Positions 36,586 to 47,680 of a DNA stretch of 64,000 nt are shown piece by piece. The stretch lies in NCBI GenBank assembly GCA_902362725.1, contig CABIXM010000010.1, forward strand, positions 57,545 through 121,544, written 5' to 3'. Every line of letters begins with the position of its first letter. Position 1 is the first letter of the stretch. Source of the DNA: Clostridiaceae bacterium. Lineage in GTDB: Bacteria > Bacillota > Clostridia > Lachnospirales > Lachnospiraceae. The notes beneath the pieces were generated by a model, which saw nothing but the letters and a program-made list of their open reading frames with translations, searched no databases and had not been told where the DNA came from. Made by a program: the position numbers and the translations under genes.

Positions 36586-37527
36586 ATGGTAAAAATAGAT
36601 TTGATCACAGGCTTCTTAGGCTCCGGCAAGACCACCTTCATCCGCCAGTACGCCCAGTGGCTTATACGTCAGGGCTATCACATCGGCATCCTGGAAAATG
36701 ATTTCGGCGCGGTCAACGTGGATATGATGCTGCTCCAGGATCTGGAGGGCGACAGCTGCGAGCTGGAGATGGTCTCCGGCGGCTGCGACAGGGACTGCCA
36801 CAGACGGAGGTTCAAGACAAAGCTCATCGCTATGGGCATGAGCGGCTATGACCGGGTGCTGGTGGAGCCTTCGGGCATCTGCGACGTGGACGAATTTTTC
36901 GACGCCCTCCACGAGGAGCCCCTGGACCGTTGGTACGAGATTGGTAATGTATTCGCCATCGTGGACGCGAAGCTGCCTGAAAATCTGTCTGAGGCGGCGG
37001 ATTACCTGCTGGCCACCGAGGCAGCGGACGCAGGCGCGGTGCTTTTAAGCCGGGCCCAGGAGGCCAGCGCGGCAGAGATGGACGCGACCGTGGCGCACCT
37101 GAACCGGGCGCTTAAAAAAGTCGGATGCAGCAGGCAGCTGGACAAGGAGATACTACGTAGTAACTGGTTTGAATTTACAGATAAAGATTTCGAACAGCTT
37201 CTGCACGCGGGCTATCAGATGTCCGATTACTGCAAGGAGACGCAGCAGGAGGACGCTTTCGATTCCTTATTTTTCATGCATGTGAAAATGACGGAAGAGG
37301 AGCTTAGGGCTGCGGTTCAGGCAGCCTTTGCGGATTCGAATTGTGGTCACATTTTTCGAATCAAGGGTTTTATGCCCCTGGGCGAGGACTGGATTGAGCT
37401 GAACGCCACGCGCCGGGAGACCGTGATAAACCCCATTTCCAGGGGGCAGGAAATTCTAATCGTCATCGGCGAGGGTCTGTCGAAAAAAGCTCTTCAAAAA
37501 TATTTTCAAGATCCGGGAAATGATTAA
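36586..37527 (+). CDS. CobW/COG0523-like P-loop protein with altered metal motif
   Basis: A 313-residue protein. It has a clear Walker A, GFLGSGKTT (9-17), and the G-protein-like EPSGICDVDEF of the CobW/YeiR family of metallochaperone GTPases. The family's CxCC metal motif is replaced by C67-DRD-C71, and the place of the guanine-specific NKxD reads VLLSRAQE (152-159). So metal choice and nucleotide specificity may differ. The C-terminal 80 residues look like the CobW C-domain (DSLFFMHVKMTEEEL then HIFRIKGFM). No Zur-type site was seen. Placed 62 bases before glpK, with no obvious link. Confidence 0.8.
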   Translation: MVKIDLITGFLGSGKTTFIRQYAQWLIRQGYHIGILENDFGAVNVDMMLLQDLEGDSCELEMVSGGCDRDCHRRRFKTKLIAMGMSGYDRVLVEPSGICDVDEFFDALHEEPLDRWYEIGNVFAIVDAKLPENLSEAADYLLATEAADAGAVLLSRAQEASAAEMDATVAHLNRALKKVGCSRQLDKEILRSNWFEFTDKDFEQLLHAGYQMSDYCKETQQEDAFDSLFFMHVKMTEEELRAAVQAAFADSNCGHIFRIKGFMPLGEDWIELNATRRETVINPISRGQEILIVIGEGLSKKALQKYFQDPGND

Positions 37528-37577
37528 TAACCGGGACTACGGCTTTATAGGATGCAAATAGAAGCAAGGCGACCTGA

Positions 37578-39086
<1,509 letters not shown>

Positions 39087-39102
39087 ACAGACGGAAAAGC
39101 AT

Positions 39103-39270
39103 ATGGTTTACATAAGGCGAATGACTGCGAAAACGAAGGTGCGCGCCTGTGTGCAGGCCCTGAAGGGTGTGACCGCGGAAGCGCCGGTGCAGATCGGCGA
39201 TGTGATTCTGGCAGACATGGCTGAGACAGACGTAGACATTATTGCCACAAAAGAAATTTCAGAAATTTAA
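39103..39270 (+). pseudogene. Remnant of a DUF1667 protein (C-terminal half)
   Basis: A 55-residue reading frame just after glpK. Its end, VTAEAPVQIGDVILADMAETDVDIIATKEI, matches the shape of the C-terminal half of DUF1667 proteins (KAPVKIGDV...GVDIVAT, from memory). The N-terminal half with its CxxC cysteines is missing, and the frame upstream runs into glpK. Full-length family members are about 120 residues. DUF1667 usually sits beside a glpA-like FAD oxidoreductase and glpK, so this looks like the scar of a lost glycerol-oxidation gene cluster. It could still be expressed as a short peptide. Confidence 0.7.
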
Positions 39271-39329
39271 GATAACTTTACCGGAAAAATATGGGTATCA
39301 TAATTTTCTGAAAAATATATGATAAAAAA

Positions 39330-39358
39330 TTGACAATCTTGCAGGCGGAAGGTATAAT
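39330..39358 (+). promoter_or_regulatory. Consensus promoter of the dihydrolipoyl dehydrogenase gene
   Basis: TTGACA (39330-39335) and TATAAT (39353-39358) with a 17-base spacer: a perfect sigma-A-type consensus 86 bases before the start codon. Confidence 0.92.
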
Positions 39359-39443
39359 CGGGATATGGCAGGAAGGCGGAAGCCTTTGAAGGTTTGGACG
39401 GGTAATATGCAATGCGGCAACGAAAACAAGGAGGAGAAGAGGC

Positions 39444-40811
39444 ATGCAGAATTTTGATGTCATTGTTGTTGGCGGCGGTCCGGCCGGGTATAACAGCGCG
39501 GAGTACGCGGCGCACCAGGGAAAGAAGGTGCTGCTGGTGGAAAAGAAGAGCCTGGGAGGGACCTGTCTGAATGTGGGATGTATCCCGACAAAAACCTTTC
39601 TTTACGCGGGGAAGATGTATCATTACGCGTCGGGAGCCGGAGAGGCGTACGGCGTAACGGCGGAGGGCCCGGTTCACGTGGATCAGGCTGCAGTAGTGGC
39701 GAAGAAAGACGAGGTTGTGAAAATGCTGGTGCAGGGCGTAGGCAGTGCCCTTCGCCGCAGCAAGGTAAAAGTAGTAAACGGAACAGCGAAGCTTGGCAGA
39801 ATGGATGGAAAACTGGCGGTATTCGTAGGGGATGAGACCTACACGGCGGAGAATTTGATTCTGGCTACCGGCTCGACTCCTGCGGTTCCGCCCATCGAAG
39901 GCGTGAAAGAAGGCATGGCGGACGGAACGGTCATGACCAGCGACGAGATTTTGGATATGAAAGAGATTCCGAAGAAGCTTCTGGTCGTGGGCGGCGGAGT
40001 CATTGGTTTTGAGATGGCGGCTTATTTTCAGGAGGTTGGAGCGAAAGTAACCGTGATCGAGATGCTGGATAAGGTTCTGGGCGGCAATGACCGGGAGGTC
40101 AGCGAACTGCTTCAGAAGGAGCTGGAAAAAAAAGGCGTGACTTTCCATCTCTCCTCGGGAGTGAAAAAGCTGGCAGGCGGAGTCGTGACTTATGAAAAGG
40201 ATGGAAGGCTTCAGCTGGCAGCCTATGATAAGGCTCTGATGTGCGTGGGCCGTCGGGCCAACAGCCAGATCGAGGGCCTGGAGGAGCTGGGCGTACAGAC
40301 CGAGCGGGGAGCCATCGTGACAGATGAGCACATGCAGACCAGCGTGCCGCATGTCTATGCCATCGGCGATGTGAACGGCAAGGTCATGCTGGCCCATGTG
40401 GGTTACCGGGAAGGTGAAGTGGCCGTGAACCACATCCTGGGCGAGGACGATACCATGAGCTACGATGCGATCAGTGGCGTGGTTTACACCAGCCCGGAGG
40501 CGGCCTTTGTAGGTCTGTCCGAGGAGCAGGCGAAGGCGTCAGGCCGGAATTATGAGGTGAAAAAGGTATCCATCAATTTCAGCGGACGCCATGTGGCGGA
40601 GAACGGCTTAAGTAACGGTATCTGCAAGCTGATTGTGGATAAGAACAAAGAAACGCTTATCGGGGCGGCGCTGATGTCATCCTACGCGTCGGAGTATATC
40701 TATGCGCTGGCGCTGATGATTGACCTGCAGCTTCCGCTGAGACAGGTTCGACGGACGATTTTCCCGCATCCCACGGTATGCGAGATTATCCGGGAAGCAC
40801 TTATGAATTAA
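39444..40811 (+). CDS. lpdA: Dihydrolipoyl dehydrogenase
   Basis: A 455-residue flavoprotein disulfide reductase. FAD motif VVGGGPAGYNSAE is at 8-20, the redox pair is C41-LNVG-C46, the NAD motif VVGGGVIGFEMAAYF, and the C-terminal dyad His442-Glu447 in FPHPTVCEIIRE. It reoxidises lipoyl groups of pyruvate dehydrogenase, acetoin dehydrogenase or glycine cleavage. None of these partners, and no lipoyl-binding domain, is in the window, so it is an orphan copy with a strong promoter of its own. A related disulfide reductase activity is possible. Confidence 0.9.
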   Translation: MQNFDVIVVGGGPAGYNSAEYAAHQGKKVLLVEKKSLGGTCLNVGCIPTKTFLYAGKMYHYASGAGEAYGVTAEGPVHVDQAAVVAKKDEVVKMLVQGVGSALRRSKVKVVNGTAKLGRMDGKLAVFVGDETYTAENLILATGSTPAVPPIEGVKEGMADGTVMTSDEILDMKEIPKKLLVVGGGVIGFEMAAYFQEVGAKVTVIEMLDKVLGGNDREVSELLQKELEKKGVTFHLSSGVKKLAGGVVTYEKDGRLQLAAYDKALMCVGRRANSQIEGLEELGVQTERGAIVTDEHMQTSVPHVYAIGDVNGKVMLAHVGYREGEVAVNHILGEDDTMSYDAISGVVYTSPEAAFVGLSEEQAKASGRNYEVKKVSINFSGRHVAENGLSNGICKLIVDKNKETLIGAALMSSYASEYIYALALMIDLQLPLRQVRRTIFPHPTVCEIIREALMN

Positions 40812-40829
40812 AAATACGGCGGAGTGAGG

Positions 40830-41606
40830 ATGGGAACGGAAATGACAGCCTGGCACACGGGAAATGCAGGCGTAGTAATACTGGTTACTAATATAGAAGA
40901 AAAGGGCTGCGCGGCCATCGGCTTCGACGTGTTCGCGAAGCAGCCCGGCGGGATTTACCCTGACACGCCAGAGGCGATCCGACAGGAACTTCTGCGGGAT
41001 ATCCGGAAAAAGAAGCTGGAAACGCTGGTATTTACCCATGAGCACGCGGATCATTTCTGCCCGGAGGATGTGGCGGAGGCCCTGAAAATGAATCCGGATC
41101 TCCGCATCATTTCCACGGAGGAGACCATTCGGCGGATCCGGGCGCTGGAGCCGGAGGCAGGACGGCTGACGGCTGTGGCCGCGTCCGAGCAGAAATACCG
41201 GGTCGTGAGCCTGCCGGGTATGCGCCTGACTCTGTTCAACAGCATCCATATGGGTGACCGGTTCGCGGATATCCAGAATCTGGTCTGTCTTCTGGATGCT
41301 GGCGGAAAACGCCTGATGCTGCCCGGCGACGCCAGACCCGAAAAGCTTTTATATGAAAGGGCGGCGGCCTGGTCGAAGAAGATCGACTGGCTGATTGGTC
41401 CATTTCCACTGATGGGCCTGCCCTCATCCCGGAGGCTGATAGCCCGGTATATGGAACTGGGGCATGTGCTGGCGATTCATTTTCCCCGCCCCGATAAGGA
41501 TACGGAGGGCTGGCGGAAAAACGCGCAGCACATCTGTGAGACGGCGGACGACGGGCTGCCGGTACCGGTGTTCGGTGATGAGCCCGGAAAGCGTTATGAA
41601 CTCTGA
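40830..41606 (+). CDS. Small MBL-fold metallohydrolase
   Basis: A 258-residue metallo-beta-lactamase-fold protein. The motif THEHADH gives His70, His72, Asp74 and His75. A later [12 protein letters not shown] supplies the bridging Asp. The third conserved His is probably in [11 protein letters not shown] 40830 is chosen (GGAGTG six bases before); a GTG at 40824 is in frame but overlaps that site. It follows lpdA by 18 bases. Similar to UlaG-like UPF0173 proteins in layout; substrate unknown. Confidence 0.8.
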   Translation: MGTEMTAWHTGNAGVVILVTNIEEKGCAAIGFDVFAKQPGGIYPDTPEAIRQELLRDIRKKKLETLVFTHEHADHFCPEDVAEALKMNPDLRIISTEETIRRIRALEPEAGRLTAVAASEQKYRVVSLPGMRLTLFNSIHMGDRFADIQNLVCLLDAGGKRLMLPGDARPEKLLYERAAAWSKKIDWLIGPFPLMGLPSSRRLIARYMELGHVLAIHFPRPDKDTEGWRKNAQHICETADDGLPVPVFGDEPGKRYEL

Positions 41607-41650
41607 AAAAATACCCAAAAACGTCCTGAAAATCCAATGCTTTTTTACAG

Positions 41651-41688
41651 AAAAACCCCTTGACACAGGGGGTTTTTCTTATTATACT
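41651..41688 (+). promoter_or_regulatory. str operon promoter embedded in an upstream terminator
   Basis: AAAAACCCC (41651-41659) and GGGGTTTTT (41669-41677) make a terminator for the MBL gene. Its loop contains TTGACA (41660-41665), which with TATACT (41683-41688) forms a 17-spaced promoter for rpsL. Stop and start signals share the same bases. Confidence 0.85.
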
Positions 41689-41808
41689 AATCTAGTGTGC
41701 GCGAAAAGCATAGGGTATTTTTGCGCGCCTGAAACAGTCGAATTACCGACACAGCAGCCTGACAGGGCCGGCAACATTGCCTGCCACTCATCACAGGAGG
41801 TGAAAGGA

Positions 41809-42231
41809 ATGCCAACATTCAACCAGTTAGTTAGAAAGGGACGTCAGACAACTGTAAAGAAGTCTACAGCGCCCGCCCTTCAGAAAGGATTTAACTCTCT
41901 GAAGAAGAAAGCAACTGATACATCCGCACCGCAGAAGCGTGGCGTTTGTACCGCAGTAAAGACCGCTACCCCGAAGAAACCGAACTCTGCTCTTCGTAAG
42001 ATCGCCAGAGTACGTCTTTCCAACGGTATCGAGGTAACAAGCTACATCCCCGGAGAAGGACATAACCTTCAGGAGCATAGCGTTGTTATGATCCGTGGCG
42101 GTAGAGTAAAGGACCTGCCCGGTACCAGATATCACATTATCCGTGGTACACTGGATACAGCAGGAGTTGCAAAGAGAAGACAGGCACGTTCCAAGTACGG
42201 TGCCAAGAGACCGAAAGACGCAAAGAAGTAA
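41809..42231 (+). CDS. rpsL: 30S ribosomal protein S12
   Basis: A 140-residue S12, part of the decoding centre. The conserved [17 protein letters not shown] keeps the lysines whose change gives streptomycin resistance, so the sequence is of the sensitive type. ATG 41809 follows CACAGGAGG-TGAAAGGA. First gene of the str operon; the next gene, rpsG, is separated by an unusually long 363-base spacer. Confidence 0.98.
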   Translation: MPTFNQLVRKGRQTTVKKSTAPALQKGFNSLKKKATDTSAPQKRGVCTAVKTATPKKPNSALRKIARVRLSNGIEVTSYIPGEGHNLQEHSVVMIRGGRVKDLPGTRYHIIRGTLDTAGVAKRRQARSKYGAKRPKDAKK

Positions 42232-42267
42232 TTTAAAGGTCGTTTGGTTTTGTAACTAGTACAGGTA

Positions 42268-43065
<798 letters not shown>

Positions 43066-43086
43066 TTATTTGAGGAGGAAAATCCC

Positions 43087-45207
43087 GTGGCTGGAAGAGA
43101 ATATCCATTGGAGAGAACCAGAAATATCGGAATTATGGCTCATATCGATGCTGGTAAGACCACACTGACTGAGCGTATTCTGTATTACACTGGTGTAAAC
43201 TATAAGATTGGTGATACTCATGAAGGTACTGCTACCATGGACTGGATGGAGCAGGAGCAGGAGCGTGGTATCACCATCACTTCCGCTGCTACAACCTGTC
43301 ACTGGACGCTGCAGGAGCACTGCAAGCCGAAGCCGGGCGCATTAGAGAACCGTATCAATATCATTGATACCCCGGGCCACGTAGACTTTACGGTTGAGGT
43401 AGAGCGTTCCCTTCGTGTACTGGACGGCGCTGTCGGCGTGTTCTGTGCGAAGGGTGGTGTAGAGCCGCAGTCTGAGAACGTATGGCGTCAGGCTGATACC
43501 TACAATGTTCCCCGTATGGCATTCATCAACAAGATGGATATCTTGGGAGCAGATTTCTACAATGCAGTAGATATGATTAAAACCAGACTTGGCAAGAATG
43601 CCATCTGTCTGCAGCTTCCGATTGGTAAGGAAGACGAGTTCAAGGGAATCATCGACCTGTTCGAGATGCAGGCCTACATCTATAATGATGAAAAGGGCGA
43701 GGACATCTCCATCACAGAGATTCCGGAGGACATGAAGGACGAAGCAGAGCTCTATCACCAGGAGCTGATCGAGAAGATCTGCGAGCTGGATGACGACCTG
43801 ATGATGCAGTACCTTGAGGACGAGGGAGCATCTATCGCGGTTGAGGATCTGAAGAGAGTTCTTCGTAAAGCAACCTGTGAGTGTACAGCTGTTCCGGTTT
43901 GCTGCGGTACCGCATACAGAAATAAGGGAGTTCAGAAGCTTCTGGACGCTATTATCGAGTACATGCCGGCTCCGACAGATATCCCGTCTATCAAGGGAAC
44001 TGATATGGATGGCAATGAAGTAGAGCGTCATTCCTCTGATGATGAGCCGTTCTCCGCGCTTGCATTCAAGATCATGGCTGACCCGTTCGTAGGAAAGCTT
44101 GCATTCTTCCGTGTATACTCAGGAACCATGAATTCCGGTTCTTATGTATATAACTCAACTAAGCAGAAGAAGGAGCGTGTAGGACGTATCCTTCAGATGC
44201 ACGCAAATAAGAGAGCAGAGCTGGACAAGGTATATTCCGGTGACATCGCTGCAGCAGTTGGATTCAAGTTCACCACAACCGGTGATACCATCTGCGACGA
44301 GCAGCATCCGGTAATCCTGGAGTCCATGGAGTTCCCGGAGCCGGTTATCGAGCTGGCTATCGAGCCGAAGACCAAGGCTGGTCAGGGCAAGATGGGCGAG
44401 GCTCTTGCAAAGCTGGCAGAGGAGGATCCGACCTTCCGTGCGCATACCGATCAGGAGACTGGTCAGACTATCATCGCCGGAATGGGAGAGCTGCATCTGG
44501 AAATCATCGTAGACCGTCTGCTGCGTGAGTTCAAGGTAGAGGCTAACGTAGGCGCACCGCAGGTAGCTTACAAGGAGACCTTCACCAAGGCTGTTGACGT
44601 AGACAGCAAGTACGCTAAGCAGTCCGGTGGACGTGGACAGTACGGACACTGTAAGGTTCGCTTTGAGCCGATGGATGCCAACGGAGAAGAGCTGTTCAAG
44701 TTCGATTCCGAGGTTGTTGGTGGTGCGATTCCGAAGGAGTATATCCCGGCAGTCGGCGAAGGTATCGAAGAGGCGGCACAGTCCGGTATTCTGGGAGGCT
44801 TCCCGGTACTCGGCGTTCATGCTACCGTATACGATGGATCTTACCATGAGGTCGACTCCAGTGAGATGGCATTCCATATCGCTGGTTCCATGGCTTTCAA
44901 GGAGGCTATGCAGAAGGGTAATCCGGTACTGCTTGAGCCGATCATGAAGGTTGAGGTTACTACTCCGGAGGAGTACATGGGCGACGTTATCGGTGATATC
45001 AACAGCCGTCGTGGACGTATCGAGGGTATGGATGATATCGGCGGCGGTAAGATGATCCGTGGTTATGTACCGCTTGCAGAGATGTTCGGTTACTCCACAG
45101 ACCTGCGTTCCAAGACTCAGGGTCGTGGTAACTACTCCATGTTCTTCGAGAAGTACGAGCAGGTACCGAAGAATATCCAGGAGAAGGTACTCGCTGCTAA
45201 GAAATAA
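43087..45207 (+). CDS. fusA: Elongation factor G
   Basis: A 706-residue translocation GTPase with all EF-G marks: [13 protein letters not shown] (G1), DTPGHVDFT (G3), NKMD (G4), then domain II and the C-terminal domains IV-V with [13 protein letters not shown] [12 protein letters not shown] and the closing [17 protein letters not shown] 43087 follows GAGGAGG. It is 21 bases behind rpsG, so in the same transcript. Confidence 0.98.
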   Translation: MAGREYPLERTRNIGIMAHIDAGKTTLTERILYYTGVNYKIGDTHEGTATMDWMEQEQERGITITSAATTCHWTLQEHCKPKPGALENRINIIDTPGHVDFTVEVERSLRVLDGAVGVFCAKGGVEPQSENVWRQADTYNVPRMAFINKMDILGADFYNAVDMIKTRLGKNAICLQLPIGKEDEFKGIIDLFEMQAYIYNDEKGEDISITEIPEDMKDEAELYHQELIEKICELDDDLMMQYLEDEGASIAVEDLKRVLRKATCECTAVPVCCGTAYRNKGVQKLLDAIIEYMPAPTDIPSIKGTDMDGNEVERHSSDDEPFSALAFKIMADPFVGKLAFFRVYSGTMNSGSYVYNSTKQKKERVGRILQMHANKRAELDKVYSGDIAAAVGFKFTTTGDTICDEQHPVILESMEFPEPVIELAIEPKTKAGQGKMGEALAKLAEEDPTFRAHTDQETGQTIIAGMGELHLEIIVDRLLREFKVEANVGAPQVAYKETFTKAVDVDSKYAKQSGGRGQYGHCKVRFEPMDANGEELFKFDSEVVGGAIPKEYIPAVGEGIEEAAQSGILGGFPVLGVHATVYDGSYHEVDSSEMAFHIAGSMAFKEAMQKGNPVLLEPIMKVEVTTPEEYMGDVIGDINSRRGRIEGMDDIGGGKMIRGYVPLAEMFGYSTDLRSKTQGRGNYSMFFEKYEQVPKNIQEKVLAAKK

Positions 45208-45218
45208 TGATAAAATAA

Positions 45219-45248
45219 CTGCAATCCGGTAATTTTAGCCGGATTGCG
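45219..45248 (+). terminator. Hairpin after fusA
   Basis: GCAATCCGG and CCGGATTGC form a 9-bp stem with loop TAATTTTA; no T-run follows. A second small hairpin, GCAAAATT-CCT-AAATTTTGC, is at 45261-45280. Partial termination or mRNA processing before tuf is likely. Confidence 0.65.
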
Positions 45249-45280
45249 GTAAAGAAATAAGCAAAATTCCTAAATTTTGC

Positions 45281-45309
45281 TTGAAAAATAAGGCTCTATG
45301 AAATATAAT
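45281..45309 (+). promoter_or_regulatory. tuf promoter
   Basis: TTGAAA (45281-45286) and TATAAT (45304-45309) with a 17-base spacer, 84 bases before tuf. It lets EF-Tu be made in excess of EF-G. Confidence 0.85.
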
Positions 45310-45393
45310 CAGAAGTAGCCGAGTTTTAATATCGAAACAGGAAAAAATCAACTTTTACCCTCAGGGTGAATGAATTCAAGGAGGACAATCAAA

Positions 45394-46587
45394 ATGGCTA
45401 AAGCTAAATTTGACAGAACAAAACCGCATTGTAATATCGGTACCATCGGTCACGTAGACCATGGTAAAACTACTCTGACTGCAGCTATCACAAAGGTTCT
45501 GGCAGCTCGTGTTGCTGGTAACACAGCTACAGACTTCGAGAACATCGACAAGGCTCCGGAAGAGAGAGAGCGTGGAATCACCATCTCTACTGCACACGTT
45601 GAGTATGAGACAGAGAAGAGACACTATGCACACGTTGACTGCCCGGGCCATGCTGACTATGTAAAGAACATGATCACTGGTGCAGCACAGATGGACGGCG
45701 CTATCCTGGTAGTAGCAGCTACCGATGGTGTTATGGCTCAGACTAAGGAGCACATCCTTCTGTCCCGTCAGGTAGGCGTTCCCTACATCGTAGTATTCAT
45801 GAACAAGTGCGACATGGTAGACGATGAGGAGCTGCTTGAGCTGGTAGACATGGAGATCCGTGAGCTGCTGAACGAGTACGAGTTCCCGGGAGATGACACT
45901 CCGATCATCCAGGGTTCCGCTCTGAAGGCTCTTGAGGATCCGATGGGACCGTGGGGAGACAAGGTTATGGAGCTGATGGATGCAGTTGATAGCTGGATTC
46001 CGGATCCGAAGCGTGCTACAGACCAGCCGTTCCTGATGCCGGTCGAGGACGTATTCACCATCACAGGTCGTGGTACTGTTGCTACCGGCCGTGTTGAGCG
46101 TGGTGTTCTGCATCTGAATGAGGAAGTTGAGATCGTTGGTATTAAGGAAGAGACTCGTAAGACCGTTGTAACCGGTATCGAGATGTTCCGTAAGCTGCTT
46201 GACGAGGCTCAGGCTGGTGACAACATCGGAGCTCTGCTTCGTGGTGTTCAGAGAACCGAGATCGAAAGAGGTCAGGTTATCGTTAAGCCGGGCAGCATCA
46301 CCTGCCATACAAAGTTCACCGCTCAGGTTTACGTTCTGACAAAGGACGAGGGTGGCCGTCATACACCGTTCTTCAACAACTACAGACCGCAGTTCTACTT
46401 CCGTACAACTGACGTTACTGGCGTTTGCAACCTGCCGGCTGGTACAGAGATGTGCATGCCTGGTGACAACGTAGAGATGACCATCGAGCTGATCCACCCG
46501 ATCGCTATGGAGCAGGGTCTTACATTCGCTATCCGCGAGGGTGGCCGTACAGTAGGATCTGGACGTGTTGCTACAATCGTTGAGTAA
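45394..46587 (+). CDS. tuf: Elongation factor Tu
   Basis: A 397-residue EF-Tu. G1 is GHVDHGKTT, switch [15 protein letters not shown]4 NKCD, and the tRNA/aminoacyl pocket and domains II-III are complete. ATG 45394 after AAGGAGGAC is the true start; an in-frame ATG 24 bases upstream precedes that site. Codon use is strongly biased to C/T-ending favoured codons, as expected of a very highly expressed gene. Followed by a terminator and then by foreign DNA. Confidence 0.98.
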   Translation: MAKAKFDRTKPHCNIGTIGHVDHGKTTLTAAITKVLAARVAGNTATDFENIDKAPEERERGITISTAHVEYETEKRHYAHVDCPGHADYVKNMITGAAQMDGAILVVAATDGVMAQTKEHILLSRQVGVPYIVVFMNKCDMVDDEELLELVDMEIRELLNEYEFPGDDTPIIQGSALKALEDPMGPWGDKVMELMDAVDSWIPDPKRATDQPFLMPVEDVFTITGRGTVATGRVERGVLHLNEEVEIVGIKEETRKTVVTGIEMFRKLLDEAQAGDNIGALLRGVQRTEIERGQVIVKPGSITCHTKFTAQVYVLTKDEGGRHTPFFNNYRPQFYFRTTDVTGVCNLPAGTEMCMPGDNVEMTIELIHPIAMEQGLTFAIREGGRTVGSGRVATIVE

Positions 46588-46610
46588 TCACAATTTATAC
46601 AGTAAAATCA

Positions 46611-46643
46611 AGGCTTCTGGGGAATTCCCCGGAAGCCTTTTTT
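46611..46643 (+). terminator. str operon terminator
   Basis: AGGCTTC...GAAGCCT with an internal GGGGAATTCCCC palindrome, followed by TTTTTT. Confidence 0.92.
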
Positions 46644-46672
46644 ATGTCCGTATGTGTGAAAACAGAGCTGAG

Positions 46673-46734
46673 CGGTGCCAAAACGGTGCCAAAAATCAAA
46701 ATTCCGGTGCTTTTATAGAACCAAAATAGAACCA
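46673..46734. repeat. Direct repeats at the left end of the first mobile element
   Basis: CGGTGCCAAAA occurs twice in tandem (46673-46683, 46684-46694) and TAGAACCA occurs twice (46716 and 46727 regions). They lie between the tuf terminator and the repressor gene. Such short direct repeats are typical arm-type binding sites for integrases with an N-terminal arm-binding domain, as encoded at 47681. The attL core could not be fixed. Confidence 0.55.
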
Positions 46735-46745
46735 CGGGTGGTAAT

Positions 46746-47228
46746 TTACCAGCCTTTGATCTGCTTGATCTGCTCTGCCCGTTCCGGATCTCGGTGATAC
46801 TGAAGCTTGAGTTGTATGGTGTCTACGACTTCTTTTCTGGCCTCGTCGTCCAACTGATAAAAAGAGGTAAGTAAGTTATCCACGTCCGGCATACTGTTTT
46901 TGCCGAAAAGGTACATCAGCGGGAACATGGAATTTTTCAGATATGTTTTTACACGGCTGCCATCCAGTGCTCCGTTCAGTCCGTCCGGCAGCGTCGGATA
47001 GATTTCTTCTTCTTTAATCGTTCCAGAGAAAGGGCTGGCGGAGCAGATCTCGTTGACGTCAATGCCCAGCTCATTTGCTAATCGCAGCGCAAAATCAAAG
47101 CGTATGTTGGAATCCTTCTGAATAATAGAATAGAGTGTCGTGGCGCTGATTCCGGTCGCCTTAGAAATTTTCCTTACGTTCGTTCCTTTTTCATCCAGAT
47201 ATTCTTTTAACTTTTTCCCGTCTCCCAT
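46746..47228 (-). CDS. HTH (XRE/Cro-CI) repressor of the mobile element
   Basis: A 160-residue regulator. The N-terminal XRE HTH covers about residues 15-58 (VRKISKATGISATTLYSII is at about 18-36). The C-terminal half is helical with no peptidase motif, so it is not a LexA-type self-cleaving repressor. It is divergent from xis/int, and the shared spacer has repeated TACGA..TCGTA palindromes, the expected operators. Likely role: to keep excision genes silent. Confidence 0.85.
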   Translation of the reverse strand: MGDGKKLKEYLDEKGTNVRKISKATGISATTLYSIIQKDSNIRFDFALRLANELGIDVNEICSASPFSGTIKEEEIYPTLPDGLNGALDGSRVKTYLKNSMFPLMYLFGKNSMPDVDNLLTSFYQLDDEARKEVVDTIQLKLQYHRDPERAEQIKQIKGW

Positions 47229-47294
47229 AATGACCTCCTAAATTCATAAACAGGATTGTTACGATTTACATACATATATTTCATCATAACATAT

Positions 47295-47414
47295 TTACGA
47301 AAAACATAAAAGCAAAAATTCCACAAAATAAATATACGAATATCGTAAAAATATTTGATACGAGATATTGACATACGTGCGAAGCAGTGATAATATGAAT
47401 TTACGAAATTCGTA
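47295..47414. promoter_or_regulatory. Repressor operators and excision-gene promoter
   Basis: Two good palindromes, TACGAATATCGTA (47335-47347) and TACGAAATTCGTA (47402-47414), and half sites TTTACGA (47295) and ACGAAGTTCG (47439 region). The plus-strand promoter TTGACA (47368-47373) with TAATAT (47391-47396), spacer 17, lies between the two palindromes, so repressor would cover the promoter. Operators also reach toward the minus-strand repressor promoter. Confidence 0.75.
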
Positions 47415-47472
47415 CACCAAGAAAATACAGAATATGTAACGAAGTTCGAAAAGGAGAAGGGAGGAAGAATGA

Positions 47473-47667
47473 ATGGCAGATTACAAGTATATGATGAATG
47501 CCGACGATGTAGCAAGAGAGCTCAACTGCTCAAAGTCTCATGCGTACAAGCTGGTCAGGAGAATGAATGTTGAGCTGGCACAGCAAGGTTATCTTACCAT
47601 GGCGGGCAAGATTCCAAGAGCATACTGGGCGAAGAAGATGTACGGGTACGAGTTATCCGCAGGCTGA
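47473..47667 (+). CDS. Excisionase-like small HTH protein
   Basis: A 64-residue protein with a winged-helix or AlpA-like HTH (MNADDVARELNCSKSHAYKLV, given here as positions 8-28) and basic C-terminus. Its place just upstream of int, in the same direction and with the same promoter, fits an excisionase or recombination directionality factor. ATG 47473 lies ten bases behind GGGAGG. Too short for a surer call. Confidence 0.7.
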   Translation: MADYKYMMNADDVARELNCSKSHAYKLVRRMNVELAQQGYLTMAGKIPRAYWAKKMYGYELSAG

Positions 47668-47680
47668 AAGGAGTGAGAAG

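Noticed and set aside
39271..39443. A regulatory RNA before lpdA
   Set aside because: Only a consensus promoter and a short leader are visible; no stable structure stands out.
41690..41808. A ribosomal-protein leader structure before rpsL
   Set aside because: The leader is short and no convincing hairpin was found by eye; the folded part is between rpsL and rpsG.
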